A stretch of DNA of 64,000 bases from Acetobacter sp. UBA5411 (GCF_002409645.1 NZ_DHNR01000019.1:242429-306428), one strand, 5' to 3'; shown: positions 1 to 8,500, counted from the stretch's first letter. Program-made: numbers and translations. Notes: generated by a model from the sequence alone, not told the origin.

Positions 1-1
1 C

Positions 2-67
2 AATTCACCGCGGCTTGTCGGTATCGGAAATGAGACCGCCATCGATATGGATGGAGCCCTGACATGA
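2..67 (+). CDS. C-terminal end of an upstream gene (partial)
   Basis: A frame open from the window edge ends in TGA at 65-67, overlapping the next ATG as ATGA. This is the usual spacing of translationally coupled genes. Only about 21 residues are visible and they carry no recognisable motif, so no function can be given. A second frame (3-62) is also open, so even the reading frame is uncertain. In other genomes such transglutaminase genes often follow ATP-grasp or alpha-E genes, but nothing visible here proves that. Confidence 0.3.
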   Translation, partial: NSPRLVGIGNETAIDMDGALT

Positions 68-987
68 TCTATCGTGTCCGGCACACAACGTCCTACACCT
101 ATGGACATTCGGTGGATCTGGCGGCCCATATCCTGCATCTGACGCCGCGTGACTGTCCGGGCCAGACGGTTCTGCGCACTCAGTTGGAATGTAATCCGCC
201 TCCCATCCGGCGTGAATCGGGGACCGATCATTTTGGCAATCGGATCGTGTGGCTGTTTCATGAAGCGCCACACTCTCATTTTGATATTGTCGCCCTGTCG
301 GACGTCGACGTGCATTTTCCCGAACCTCCGCCTGCCGACAGCACGCTGGCCTGGGAAGAGATAGCGTTTCTGGCAGCGCAGGATGCTGATGTTTCACAGT
401 ATCTTTTCGGCGGTCCAATGGGTGGGCCTTCCCGACTCGTGGGAGAGTATGTGGCACGGGATTTTCCTCCCGGTCGGCCCGTGCTCGAAGGGCTGCTCGC
501 ACTGAATGAGCGGGTCTATAAGGAATTCCGCTTTCGGTCCGGAGTGACAAACCTGCGCACAACGCCGGATGAAGTCCTTCAGCGTCGAGAGGGGGTGTGT
601 CAGGACTTCACCCACCTCATGCTGAGCGGGTTGCGCTGGCTGGGGCTGCCTGCCCGTTACATGTCCGGGTATATCCGGACAAGACCGATTGCGGGGCAGA
701 AGCGGCGGCTTGGTGCTGATGTTTCTCACGCGTGGGTTGGTGTCTGGTTTGGGCCGGAGACGGGATGGATCGGTCTCGATCCGACCAATGGCATTGTCGT
801 TCGCGATGAGCATGTAATTCTCGGCTGGGGCCGGGACTACGCCGATATCAGTCCGGTTCGTGGATTGATTCTCGGTGGTGGTGGCGATGTGTTGCGTGTC
901 GGGGTGGATCTTGTTCCCCTTGATGAATGGGAACGCGACCCGGCGCTGATGAAACTTGGAGCCTTTCCAACACGGGAAACGGTCTGA
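64..987 (+). CDS. Transglutaminase-like cysteine peptidase family protein
   Basis: 307 aa with an N-terminal bacterial transglutaminase beta domain (MIYRVRHTTSYTYGHSV start) followed by a papain-like transglutaminase core. The catalytic triad is visible: Cys179 in REGVCQDF, His222 in VSHAWVGVWF and Asp239 in GLDPTNG. No signal peptide is apparent, so it is probably cytoplasmic. This family is characteristically found with circularly permuted ATP-grasp and alpha-E proteins in a predicted peptide ligation/hydrolysis system; such a pair lies at 26.2-28.8 kb. The start is supported by the ATGA overlap with the upstream frame. The family is sure; the substrate is unknown. Confidence 0.9.
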   Translation: MIYRVRHTTSYTYGHSVDLAAHILHLTPRDCPGQTVLRTQLECNPPPIRRESGTDHFGNRIVWLFHEAPHSHFDIVALSDVDVHFPEPPPADSTLAWEEIAFLAAQDADVSQYLFGGPMGGPSRLVGEYVARDFPPGRPVLEGLLALNERVYKEFRFRSGVTNLRTTPDEVLQRREGVCQDFTHLMLSGLRWLGLPARYMSGYIRTRPIAGQKRRLGADVSHAWVGVWFGPETGWIGLDPTNGIVVRDEHVILGWGRDYADISPVRGLILGGGGDVLRVGVDLVPLDEWERDPALMKLGAFPTRETV

Positions 988-1023
988 GAAGTTTTCATTC
1001 CGGGCAGTCGCTTTCAGCGGTTC

Positions 1024-1923
1024 TCAGGGAAACGAAAGCTCGACGGAAACAGGACAGTGGTCAGAAGTGTTTTTGGGTGTGTCTCCCGCGCCCTTGAATG
1101 TCATGACCCGCAGGCTGTCGGGAATAAGCCAGTTTCTGGCCTGACCACCCAGAAGAATATGATCAATGAAATATTCACCACCCCAGCATGGGCTGGCTTT
1201 TCCTGCGGTTGTCAGAAGGAGTGGGGAAGGCTGTGAAAGCGCATGGAAAAGTGGATCGTCCGGCGTGATTCTTCTGTTGAAGTCTCCCATGATAGCAAAG
1301 GCTTCTCCCTCATCCTGTCGTTCCAGAATCCAGTCTGAGAGGATTTCGAACTGACGTCGCAAGGTCGGACAGGCATGTTTGCTTTCGCTTGGGGGATTGT
1401 CCCAACATCCCGTTTTAAGATGCAGAACGAGAATACGGAGAGAAGCTTTTCCGTCTGAAACCGTTACATCCAGACCGCTGCGTAGAGGATGCGGAGCAGA
1501 GGGAGGATAGACATTCAGATCGGTAAGGTCGGGGTGTTGTTCAACTGAGAGAGAATTTCTTACAGCGAGACCCACGCGCTGCACGACCGGATCATTGGTC
1601 ATATAAATATTATACCGGGTCGCAGGGAAAACGCGGGCGGCAATCTGCGGACCGTCAACTTCCTGAAATCCAAAGATATCAGCACCGACACGACGTGCAT
1701 AATCACTCAGACGCTGAATATCTTCAGGCGACCGATGATAGATGTCTTCCGGTAATGCTGGATCAAGAGCGGCACGCGGTGTGAGCCAACTCATATTCCA
1801 TGTTGTAATGCGAAGTGGCTGGCAACGCCCTTTCTGTGGAAAAAGCATCGCCAGCCAGACTAGGCCCAACAAAACACGCGATCTGGACAGGTGTTTCCCC
1901 ATCAGAAGGATCGATCCTGTCAT
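1024..1923 (-). CDS. Endonuclease/exonuclease/phosphatase (EEP) family protein
   Basis: 299 aa. The family signatures are present in order: TTWNMSWL (metal-binding Asn), FGFQEVDG (catalytic Glu), LHLKTGC, MGDFNRR (Asp/Asn) and the terminal SDHCPV His. The N terminus has a hydrophobic stretch (VLLGLVWLAMLF) ending near GRCQ, consistent with a signal peptide or anchor and so a periplasmic or membrane-attached enzyme. It follows the carbonic anhydrase gene by 15 nt on the same strand and may be co-transcribed. Met8 (1902) is an alternative start. Substrate (nucleic acid, phospholipid or other phosphodiester) cannot be told. Confidence 0.85.
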   Translation of the reverse strand: MTGSILLMGKHLSRSRVLLGLVWLAMLFPQKGRCQPLRITTWNMSWLTPRAALDPALPEDIYHRSPEDIQRLSDYARRVGADIFGFQEVDGPQIAARVFPATRYNIYMTNDPVVQRVGLAVRNSLSVEQHPDLTDLNVYPPSAPHPLRSGLDVTVSDGKASLRILVLHLKTGCWDNPPSESKHACPTLRRQFEILSDWILERQDEGEAFAIMGDFNRRITPDDPLFHALSQPSPLLLTTAGKASPCWGGEYFIDHILLGGQARNWLIPDSLRVMTFKGAGDTPKNTSDHCPVSVELSFP

Positions 1924-1938
1924 CAGGGAAGCGTAAGG

Positions 1939-2625
1939 TCAGGCGGGTGTTTTGGCCTCTTCAAGATGGTCAATGGCTTCGTCAATCGAGATGGTCCTGC
2001 GGGACTGTTCGTCCAGAACCAGCACTTCACCTGTTCCGATATCATAGAACCAGCCCTGAAGGATCAGCTTGTTCTGCGCAAGAGCTGCAGCAACAGAAGG
2101 GTGCGTGCGGAGGTGAGAAATCTGCAACAGCACATTCTGTTCCGCGAGACTGCGGACAGCAGCTGGTCCAACATCGGTGCTGTTGAGCGCGCCGATAACA
2201 GCTTTTGCCGCTTCTGCATTGCGGAGCCAGGATTTGACCGTAGGCATCTTGTCCAGCTTGGACGGATCGGGGTCGAGCAGTCCCATCATGGCGCCGCAGT
2301 TGGAATGACCGCAGACGATGATGCTGGAAACGCCGAGTGCCTGGACAGCATATTCAATCGCCGACGAGACACCTCCGAGCATTTCGCCGTAAGCCGGAAC
2401 GATGTTACCGATGTTACGCAGAACGAAAAGGTTGCCGGGATCCGTCTGGGTGATGAGAGTAGGGTTTACCCTGCTGTCTGCACAGGTGATGAACAGTGTG
2501 CTGGGTGATTGTCCCTCTGCCAGCCCTTGAAAAAGATTCTGCTTTTCAGGGAAAACTTCGGTGTTGAACTTTTCAACACCGCGCAGAAGGGCAATGAGAC
2601 TTTCTCTGGCGCTGGTGGCTGCCAT
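1939..2625 (-). CDS. can: Beta-class carbonic anhydrase
   Basis: 228 aa, the usual length for the family. It interconverts CO2 and bicarbonate using one zinc per subunit. The zinc ligands are visible: Cys48 and Asp50 in TCADSRVNP, then His107 and Cys110 in CGHSNCGA. The Asp-Arg dyad (CADSR) is intact. A GAGAGGG ribosome-binding site precedes the ATG, and a TATTAT -10-like element lies about 20 nt further upstream. No transporter is adjacent, so a role in supplying bicarbonate to carboxylases is likely, by analogy only. Confidence 0.93.
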   Translation of the reverse strand: MAATSARESLIALLRGVEKFNTEVFPEKQNLFQGLAEGQSPSTLFITCADSRVNPTLITQTDPGNLFVLRNIGNIVPAYGEMLGGVSSAIEYAVQALGVSSIIVCGHSNCGAMMGLLDPDPSKLDKMPTVKSWLRNAEAAKAVIGALNSTDVGPAAVRSLAEQNVLLQISHLRTHPSVAAALAQNKLILQGWFYDIGTGEVLVLDEQSRRTISIDEAIDHLEEAKTPA

Positions 2626-3029
2626 TGTGACCCTCTCTATAATAAGGAAAAAGCTGCATATCCTGACGTCAGCGTAGCACGCCGCGCCTGTGTTTTAAAA
2701 CTCCGAAGGGTCGCCAGGTTTCCGGCGATAGGAAAAGTTATTGCGGTGCAACAGCTGTGACATAATGCACAGGAAGGCGTTGACAACCTGGCAATGGTTT
2801 CGCTTGTCCTGTCCGGCGTATCCCGCAATGTTTCTGGTGAATTTTACGGGATAAAGGAGCTTTTCACGGATAGCTGGGCCCGCAGGCCGTGGAACCGGAA
2901 CGGAGGCCCGGAGCTGGGGGTATGTATGGGAGCGCGTCCGCTCGCCTGAAACAACGGAACGATGAACGTCGCACGAGAGCATCGTCCAGCAAAGTGAGCC
3001 GAAGACGTGGCTGACATGATCCGCCCAAC
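2626..3029. other. Intergenic region without a supported gene
   Basis: This stretch separates the divergent carbonic anhydrase and NAD-regulator genes. It must hold both promoters. I see an inverted repeat (TATCCCG at 2819-2825 and CGGGATA at 2847-2853), too widely spaced to call a terminator. Frames that cross it show no family motif or good start. Confidence 0.5.
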
Positions 3030-3992
3030 ATGACGGAGGGAACAAGGGTCATCATTGCTGCGGTGCCTGTTGCCTTGCAGGCAGGTGAGCCGTTTGTTCT
3101 GACGGATGGACAGGGAGGGCTGCCTCATGCGCAGTTTTTCGGCACAGAAGAGGCACAGATCCGTGAGACCCTTGAGGCGCTGATCGTGACCCGCAGACGT
3201 GTTTTTTCCGCCTGCGCCGAACAGTTGCCGACCAGAATGCAACGAGCGCCGGATGGCAGGAAAACCTTGGAGATTCCGTATCTTGTCACCACGCAGACTG
3301 GTGGAGACGCACGAGGTTGGTCATCCTGTTACGATTTTTTACCTTGGGAGGATCAGAGGAACCATCAGGGTGTCACGCTCAAAAACCGGCTTGGGGAATT
3401 TCTGCTCACACAGGTCTCTCCACCGACGACGTCCGAGCAGGTGGGAGCGCGTAAAAAAATATGCGTGCTTTTTGCGCTTGAAGGTGCTCGATGGCGCCCC
3501 GAACTGGCCGCTGAGCGTTGTAAAATGCTCATTGCGTCCGGATATCTGCCAGGCGACGGGCAGATGGATATGATGACGCTTGCAGGCAGCAGATTTTATA
3601 AATGGTTGGCGCAGGGATTGGGGCATCTCCGCAAACCACTCAAATCATTGTCCATGCCGGTGGAACTTATGCCAGAGCGCTTCACCATTCCGCAGTTTCA
3701 GGCCTCCATGGAAGGCGTTCTTGGTGAGGCGCTCGATAAACAGGCATTTCGCAGGAATGTTTCGAATTGCGGACTGATTGAAGAAGCTGGCGGCGTGAGT
3801 GACGAGATATTTGGTCGTCCCGCCAGATTGTTTCGATTCAAAAACGATGTGGCCATTGCCCGTACCGCCCAGAGCATGTCGTTGGTTCTGCCACTATCGG
3901 AAACACTGACTGAGACAGAAACGATCGAAAACCTGCTTTTTTCTCACAGGAAAAGAACAAAAAATCAGGATGAGGCCAGCGAGGAAAATTAG
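3030..3992 (+). CDS. NrtR/NadQ-type Nudix-like transcriptional regulator of NAD synthesis
   Basis: 320 aa. The N-terminal half resembles the Nudix-like domain of NadQ-type NAD regulators (YDFLPWEDQR segment) but has no intact Nudix box (GX5EX7REUXEEXGU), so catalysis is unlikely. The C-terminal part (from about residue 214, FTIPQFQASMEGVLGEALDK through GRPARLFRF) matches the winged-helix domain of NrtR/NadQ proteins. Such regulators sense NAD-related metabolites and repress NAD biosynthesis genes. nadB follows after 191 bp, with a palindrome between them (4013-4028). An in-frame stop at 3012 limits the start, and no good ribosome-binding site precedes 3030. The regulatory role is inferred. 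Confidence 0.68.
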   Translation: MTEGTRVIIAAVPVALQAGEPFVLTDGQGGLPHAQFFGTEEAQIRETLEALIVTRRRVFSACAEQLPTRMQRAPDGRKTLEIPYLVTTQTGGDARGWSSCYDFLPWEDQRNHQGVTLKNRLGEFLLTQVSPPTTSEQVGARKKICVLFALEGARWRPELAAERCKMLIASGYLPGDGQMDMMTLAGSRFYKWLAQGLGHLRKPLKSLSMPVELMPERFTIPQFQASMEGVLGEALDKQAFRRNVSNCGLIEEAGGVSDEIFGRPARLFRFKNDVAIARTAQSMSLVLPLSETLTETETIENLLFSHRKRTKNQDEASEEN

Positions 3993-4012
3993 GCCTCAAT
4001 CAATGGCTGATA

Positions 4013-4028
4013 CAGTAACCCTTTACTG
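4013..4028. promoter_or_regulatory. Palindrome CAGTAA-N4-TTACTG, candidate operator of the NAD regulator
   Basis: A perfect 6-bp inverted repeat with a 4-bp spacer lies in the 191-bp gap between the NrtR/NadQ-like gene and nadB. Its size and symmetry fit a dimeric winged-helix regulator site. There is no T-run after it, and the arms are AT-rich, which argues against a terminator. Binding is inferred, not shown. Confidence 0.4.
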
Positions 4029-4183
4029 ACTTTTCTCTGGGAAAAGGGAGGGCTGCCTTATTCATGAACCCGGCGGGAAAGGGCAGTCTGATTGCGCGGC
4101 AGGTTTTTCAGGCGGTGCAATGTCGGAAAGATGGATTTCGACTGGAACTATAAAAACCGGCACGGCAGAGAAAAGGATGTGGC

Positions 4184-5677
4184 ATGGTTGCGGCTCATAC
4201 CGTCAATCTTGAAAAACTGCGTGGACAGCCGCTGATTGTCGGTGCCGGAATTGCTGGAGTGCTTGTCGCTCTGCACATGAATGACGCGCCCTGCATCCTT
4301 ATTGCGGGAAGAGAGCCTCAGGTCTCAGATACAGGCGCGGATAGTCTGTTTTCCCTGCTGAAAGAAACAGGCTCTTCAACGGAAAGGGCTGCCCGCACGC
4401 TCCGGGCAGGGAAGGGGCTGGCGCGGCTTGATGTCGTGCAGTGTGTCATGGGTCGAATGGATCAGGCTTTGGCTGGTCTCGCAAAGTTCGATTTCATTAG
4501 AACGCACGGATGGCCGGATACTGAAAGCGCTCTTTATGCCATCCTGTTCGGCATTCTTGCGAAACGAAAGAATGTCACGATCATCCCTGCGACGGCATTA
4601 CGTCAGCTGGTTCTTGTAGAAGGCCATGTGCGGGGCGCAGTTCTTGCGACTGGTGACAGGACAGGCATTCTCGATACGAATGCGGTGATCATGGCGGGCA
4701 GCGGAGCGTGTGGTCTCTTTGGAGATGATCTCGGCTCATCCCATGGAACCGGTGCATGTATGGCGATCGCGGCGAGAGCTGGTGCGACATTGTGTGACAT
4801 GGAGTTTGTCCGGTTCGATCCTTTTGCCCTGTCGATCGAAACTACAGGAAAAACGAGCTTCGCCGTTCCGCCGCTTTTATGGGAAGAGACCGTGTCTCTT
4901 CTGAATGAAAGCGGGCATCGGCTGGATGTGACAGGAAAAGATTCGGATGGTCTCGCCCGTCTCGTCCAACAGAACGAGGATGCGGGACACTCGGTTTTTC
5001 TCGATCTGAGCAAGCAGTTTTCTGGCCGGGGCGTGGTTACGGGCGATCATCTGGATCACTTTCTGAAACAGTGTGGAAGTGTCGGCCTTGATCCTCGTAA
5101 GGAAGCCTTGCCGGTAAAAGCTGCGGCGGCTTTCCATATTGGTGGAATCATGGCCGATATTGCTGGTCGAACTTCCATTGCGGGTCTGTGGGCCTGTGGC
5201 GAGTGTGCGAGCACGGGGCTTCATGGCGCATCAGCATTGCCGGGCAATGCTTTGCTGGAGATGATTGTCTGCAGCGAGATGGTCGCCAAAAGCGTGTTAA
5301 ATGAAGCGAAAAACATGCAAATCGACGTGTCGATGATACCTCCAGACCTCTCTGTGCCTAACGGGGTCGCGGGAATGTTGCGACCGCTTGTAAAGATGGC
5401 GCTGGGGCCTGTGCGTGAAGGAGCATCCCTGCGGCAGGCGCTATTCCGCGTTTCCCGCTTGGCATCCTGCGACGATGCGGCGCTGGTGGCCCAAATGATG
5501 ATGATTTCCGCATGTCAGAGGGAGGAAAGCAGGGGAGCGCACTTCCGTTCGGATTTCACGGCAGAGGCGAGCGTGGCCCATCATACGGACCTGTGCGAAA
5601 AATCGCTTGCGGCTATGGTGCGTTCCATCGCCTACAATGTGCATGATCTGAATACGATGGATCTACAGACGCACTGA
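4184..5677 (+). CDS. nadB: L-aspartate oxidase
   Basis: 497 aa flavoprotein that oxidises L-aspartate to iminoaspartate, the first step of de novo NAD synthesis. The FAD-binding Rossmann motif is at the N terminus (LIVGAGIAGVLVALHM, residues 16-31). The family's C-terminal FAD-contact block reads FHIGGIMAD...GLWACGECASTGLHGA...LPGNALLE. AAGGATG is an acceptable ribosome-binding site. nadA and nadC, which usually accompany nadB, are not next to it here; the following genes are on the other strand. Regulation by the upstream NrtR/NadQ-like protein is likely. Confidence 0.92.
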   Translation: MVAAHTVNLEKLRGQPLIVGAGIAGVLVALHMNDAPCILIAGREPQVSDTGADSLFSLLKETGSSTERAARTLRAGKGLARLDVVQCVMGRMDQALAGLAKFDFIRTHGWPDTESALYAILFGILAKRKNVTIIPATALRQLVLVEGHVRGAVLATGDRTGILDTNAVIMAGSGACGLFGDDLGSSHGTGACMAIAARAGATLCDMEFVRFDPFALSIETTGKTSFAVPPLLWEETVSLLNESGHRLDVTGKDSDGLARLVQQNEDAGHSVFLDLSKQFSGRGVVTGDHLDHFLKQCGSVGLDPRKEALPVKAAAAFHIGGIMADIAGRTSIAGLWACGECASTGLHGASALPGNALLEMIVCSEMVAKSVLNEAKNMQIDVSMIPPDLSVPNGVAGMLRPLVKMALGPVREGASLRQALFRVSRLASCDDAALVAQMMMISACQREESRGAHFRSDFTAEASVAHHTDLCEKSLAAMVRSIAYNVHDLNTMDLQTH

Positions 5678-5697
5678 TAACGATGGATTGCCGTCCG

Positions 5698-6369
5698 TCA
5701 GCCTTCGGAATTTGCAGTGAACAAAGGCAGAAACTGTTCCGGCGTCTGCCAGACAGCATCGAAAGACTCACCCGCTGCAGTAATGCCCAGTGCGAGAAAA
5801 TCCGCCGTTGCTGCAAGTGTCCGGAGTGTTTCAGGATGAGTGAGGCCGGTGGTTTCTGCCGCAGGGTTGTATGCCGCGACCACGGGCAGTTCCATCATTT
5901 CCCGCCACCACGTCAGAAGGGCGAGGCCTTCCGGCTCGGGCTCGACGCCAAACGGACCAAAAGCCACATAATCGGCACCTTTTTCACCTGCCAGCATCGC
6001 CAGATCCCGACTGAAATCACACGCGGCTCCAAGCTGGAAATTGTCCCCCAGTATCTTTCGTGCCGCAGCGACATCTTCCGCCCCAACATGGGCGCCATCA
6101 CACCCTGTCTCGCGCACCAGTTCGGGGAAACCATCAAGCATCAACGCAGCGTCATGCCGATCCACGATCTGTCGGATATCGAGAATCGTCTGCTTCATTT
6201 TTTCGGGAGAAGTCTCTGCAAGTCTCAGCCGCACGGCGGCTACAGGGAGCACTGTCAGGGCATGGTCGAGCTGGCCAGCGAAGGAGGACGCTTCCAGCAA
6301 AGGAGGCGTGACAAGGTATCCCTCACAGGGTTCTGAGAATCGTCCCGTGTCGGGCTGCTTGCTGCTCAT
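5698..6369 (-). CDS. Thiamine-phosphate synthase family protein (ThiE-like)
   Basis: About 223 aa from the preferred start at 6369 (MSSKQPDTGRF); an in-frame Met at 6423 would add 18 residues. TIM-barrel family joining HMP-PP and thiazole phosphate. Visible ThiE-like segments are LMLDGFPELVRETGCDGAHVG, VAAARKILG and DYVAFGPFG. The match is looser than for a typical ThiE: the phosphate-binding GGI motif near the C terminus reads ALGITAAG. It could therefore be a divergent paralogue (a TenI-like branch). It is preceded by an unknown 150-aa gene in the same transcription unit. No TPP riboswitch is visible upstream. Confidence 0.7.
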   Translation of the reverse strand: MSSKQPDTGRFSEPCEGYLVTPPLLEASSFAGQLDHALTVLPVAAVRLRLAETSPEKMKQTILDIRQIVDRHDAALMLDGFPELVRETGCDGAHVGAEDVAAARKILGDNFQLGAACDFSRDLAMLAGEKGADYVAFGPFGVEPEPEGLALLTWWREMMELPVVAAYNPAAETTGLTHPETLRTLAATADFLALGITAAGESFDAVWQTPEQFLPLFTANSEG

Positions 6370-6404
6370 TTCAGTCTCCGGGAACGGGGTGTCTGTGAAG
6401 AGGC

Positions 6405-6857
6405 TTATTCCCCGGAAGGACATGCGATGCCAAGAGGGAAAGGCTGAATCCTGTCAGGTCGCTGAAAAAGAACCGTCGCACCGAGGGAGGCAGCCAGCAT
6501 CTCCACAGCTTTTCTTTGCGGGGATTCAGGATCGAACACGATATGCTTCTGCCCCTGTGTCAGGGCTGACACGGCGCGACCTGCCTGACTGCCGCAATCG
6601 AGAATATCAACGAAGGGCAGGGAGATTGGGTTCTTCTCTTGAAGATCTCTGAATTGAGCCATCATGGTCATCCACCAGGGGACGCCCATGAAACCGGCTG
6701 CTCCCGGAGGAGAGAGGAGGATAACGTCTGAACATCCGCTCGCTTGTGCTACCCTGATCGCGTCACAGGCTTCTCGCAAAGAGGAAACAGGAAAGATGCA
6801 GCCGGGTTTGCTCTCATCGTTTCCTGTGGAAAGATGCTGGCGGATTTGCCGGATCAT
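6405..6857 (-). CDS. Conserved protein of unknown function, partner of the ThiE-like gene
   Basis: 150 aa, not recognised. The pattern of alternating strands and helices (SSLREACDAIRVAQASGCSD, VILLSPPGAAGFMGV, LPFVDILDCGSQAGRAVSAL, HIVFDP) looks like half of a TIM barrel or a Rossmann-like fold. There is no signal peptide or membrane segment. Its end lies 35 nt before the preferred ThiE-like start, or overlaps the upstream alternative start, so co-translation is likely. It is divergent from the zapA block. A role linked to thiamine or sugar-phosphate metabolism is a guess from context only. Confidence 0.65.
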   Translation of the reverse strand: MIRQIRQHLSTGNDESKPGCIFPVSSLREACDAIRVAQASGCSDVILLSPPGAAGFMGVPWWMTMMAQFRDLQEKNPISLPFVDILDCGSQAGRAVSALTQGQKHIVFDPESPQRKAVEMLAASLGATVLFQRPDRIQPFPLGIACPSGE

Positions 6858-6934
6858 GCTTGACGTTCAATCCTTTGCGGGCGATTTCTAAACAAAATTG
6901 CAAAGATATACATAAGGCGGAGTCACGTGCGCAT

Positions 6935-7318
6935 ATGAGCGAGAACAAGCCGGACAACAATAGGCCTGTCGATCCTGTTTCACGACTTCGTTCCGCGCTG
7001 GACAGGATCGCCTTCGCACTTGAACACCGCAGGGAAGAAGCGCAGCCTTTTGTTCCTGAGACTGTGGTCGAGGGGCCGCAGCCTGATGTTCAGAAAGCGA
7101 TAGCGACGCTTGATGCGCTGATGGTCGACGTCAAAAATATCCTCGGCGATCTGGCTCCGGCTCATCCACGGGAAGAGCCTGTTGAAACCTCGGCTGACTC
7201 CTCGCTGCATGAACCCTCTCATGGAGAGCGCGGTATGGTGGCGGATGAGCAGAACATACATGATGGCTGGAGCCATACTTCCGATCACGATGCGTCACAG
7301 CATGGCGAAGGACACTGA
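6935..7318 (+). CDS. Small coiled-coil protein upstream of zapA (DUF4164-like)
   Basis: 127 aa from the ATG at 6935, which has AAGGCGGAG 12 nt upstream. An in-frame start at 6860 would lengthen it but lacks a ribosome-binding site. Residues about 12-30 (VSRLRSALDRIAFALEHRR) and 50-70 form amphipathic helices; the C-terminal third is acidic and His-rich (HDGWSHTSDHDASQHGEGH). In alphaproteobacteria a small coiled-coil protein (DUF4164) commonly precedes zapA, and the position fits. The sequence itself is too divergent to be certain. It probably has an accessory role in cell division. Confidence 0.65.
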   Translation: MSENKPDNNRPVDPVSRLRSALDRIAFALEHRREEAQPFVPETVVEGPQPDVQKAIATLDALMVDVKNILGDLAPAHPREEPVETSADSSLHEPSHGERGMVADEQNIHDGWSHTSDHDASQHGEGH

Positions 7319-7321
7319 TTC

Positions 7322-7660
7322 ATGCCGCAGGTAACAGTCCGCATCAACGGGTATGCCTATCAGATCGGGTGCGAGCCTGGAGAGGAACGCCATCTCCTCG
7401 ATATGGCGCAGGAAGTCAGCAAGCGGGTAGCCCGCGTCAGGGCGCTTGGCTTCAGCGGCGAGGCAAAGATCCTTGTTCTGGCGTCCCTTTTGATGGCCGA
7501 CGAACTCTCGGATCTGACGGCTGAACTGATTTCCACCGAGGCCAGCAAGGCGATTGCGGCCGGTGAAGCGGCTGCAAGAGAAAACGCGCGGCTTATGGAT
7601 GAACTTTCTTTATTGGCCGAACGTGCGGAAACCATTGCGGCGGCGCTTGAGGCGCACTAG
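7322..7660 (+). CDS. zapA: Cell division protein ZapA
   Basis: 112 aa. ZapA binds FtsZ and cross-links protofilaments at the Z-ring. The N-terminal globular part (VTVRINGYAYQIGCEPGEERHL) matches the family, followed by LASLLMADEL and a long C-terminal coiled coil rich in Ala and Glu. It starts 3 nt after the upstream coiled-coil gene and ends at 7660, immediately before the 6S RNA. The order zapA - 6S RNA - 5-formyl-THF cyclo-ligase is conserved in many proteobacteria. Confidence 0.92.
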   Translation: MPQVTVRINGYAYQIGCEPGEERHLLDMAQEVSKRVARVRALGFSGEAKILVLASLLMADELSDLTAELISTEASKAIAAGEAAARENARLMDELSLLAERAETIAAALEAH

Positions 7661-7661
7661 A

Positions 7662-7828
7662 TTATGTTTGTGGAGCTGCCCGGTGCGTCAGGCAATTCAT
7701 CCCCTGGGCCGATAAGCACTTCCTCGGGAGCTGGCTCTGTCGTGATCTTGGTCATGGTATTCCGGCGCCCACCTGCACTAGCAGGTCCTGGAGGTTGTAA
7801 AGTCCAACGGCCAGGGTGGCCCCACACA
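7662..7828 (+). ncRNA. ssrS: 6S RNA
   Basis: This non-coding RNA binds sigma70-RNA polymerase and mimics an open promoter. It lies exactly between zapA and the cyclo-ligase gene, the conserved 6S locus. The closing stem is visible: 7669-7681 (TGTGGAGCTGCCC) pairs with 7814-7826 (GGGTGGCCCCACA) with three G-U or A-C positions. The conserved CCCCTGGGCCGATAAG block near 7700 resembles the CCCTGAGCCGATA block of E. coli 6S RNA. Ends are estimated from the stem. No reading frame fills the gap convincingly. Confidence 0.82.
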
Positions 7829-7842
7829 GTTTTCCCGACTCC

Positions 7843-8427
7843 ATGACAGGTTCTGGAGATCGCCCTGAAACGGCCAGCGACAAGCGCGCCATTCGTCTGG
7901 CGATGAAGGTAGCGCTCAAGCAGGCTGATCCATCCGCTTCCGCCATATTATGTGACCGGCTTTATGTCCGGCTTCGCACACATGCTCCCTCACGGATCGC
8001 CAGCGTGTGGCCGATGCCGGGCGAGGTCGATCTGCGCCCTCTCTCTCATCGGTTGCATGAGCAGGGTTGGCAGATTCTGATACCCGAGACGCCCCCAAAA
8101 GGATCGCCGCTGCTTTTTCGGCAATGGGATCCGAATTGTCCGATGCGGGAAGGGCGATTCGGAACCGTATGTCCGGATGGTCCAATTGATGTGCCGGATG
8201 TTGTGCTGGTGCCAATGCTGGCTTTTGATCGGCGCGGATACCGGCTTGGTTATGGCGGCGGCTATTACGACCGCACGCTCGCGGCTTTGCCCGATGCCTG
8301 CGCGATAGGCTATGCTTTTTCTGTACAGGAAGTGCCCCATATCCCGGTGGGGCCGTTTGATGTGCCGTTGCCAGTTATCGTCACCGAAAAAGAAGACATC
8401 ATCCCTGCGGAGAACCTTCAGCCGTAA
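7843..8427 (+). CDS. 5-formyltetrahydrofolate cyclo-ligase
   Basis: 194 aa. Uses ATP to convert 5-formyl-THF to 5,10-methenyl-THF, returning the storage folate to one-carbon metabolism. Family motifs visible are VWPMPGEVDLRPL, the substrate/ATP loop DVVLVPMLAFDRRGYRLGYGGGYYDR and IGYAFSVQEV. The ATG at 7843 is chosen over an in-frame ATG at 7816, because the latter would lie inside the closing stem of 6S RNA. Co-transcription with the 6S precursor is typical of this locus. Confidence 0.93.
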   Translation: MTGSGDRPETASDKRAIRLAMKVALKQADPSASAILCDRLYVRLRTHAPSRIASVWPMPGEVDLRPLSHRLHEQGWQILIPETPPKGSPLLFRQWDPNCPMREGRFGTVCPDGPIDVPDVVLVPMLAFDRRGYRLGYGGGYYDRTLAALPDACAIGYAFSVQEVPHIPVGPFDVPLPVIVTEKEDIIPAENLQP

Positions 8428-8500
8428 GAAGGCTGTCCGCGTTATTACATTCCCGTCCATCAGCGTTATGGAAGCCGGAGATTATTGTGAGAGTCATGTC

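Noticed and set aside
6858..6934. TPP riboswitch for the ThiE-like unit
   Set aside because: The divergent gap is about 77 bp and no THI-box pattern (CUGAGA...ACCUGA) is visible.
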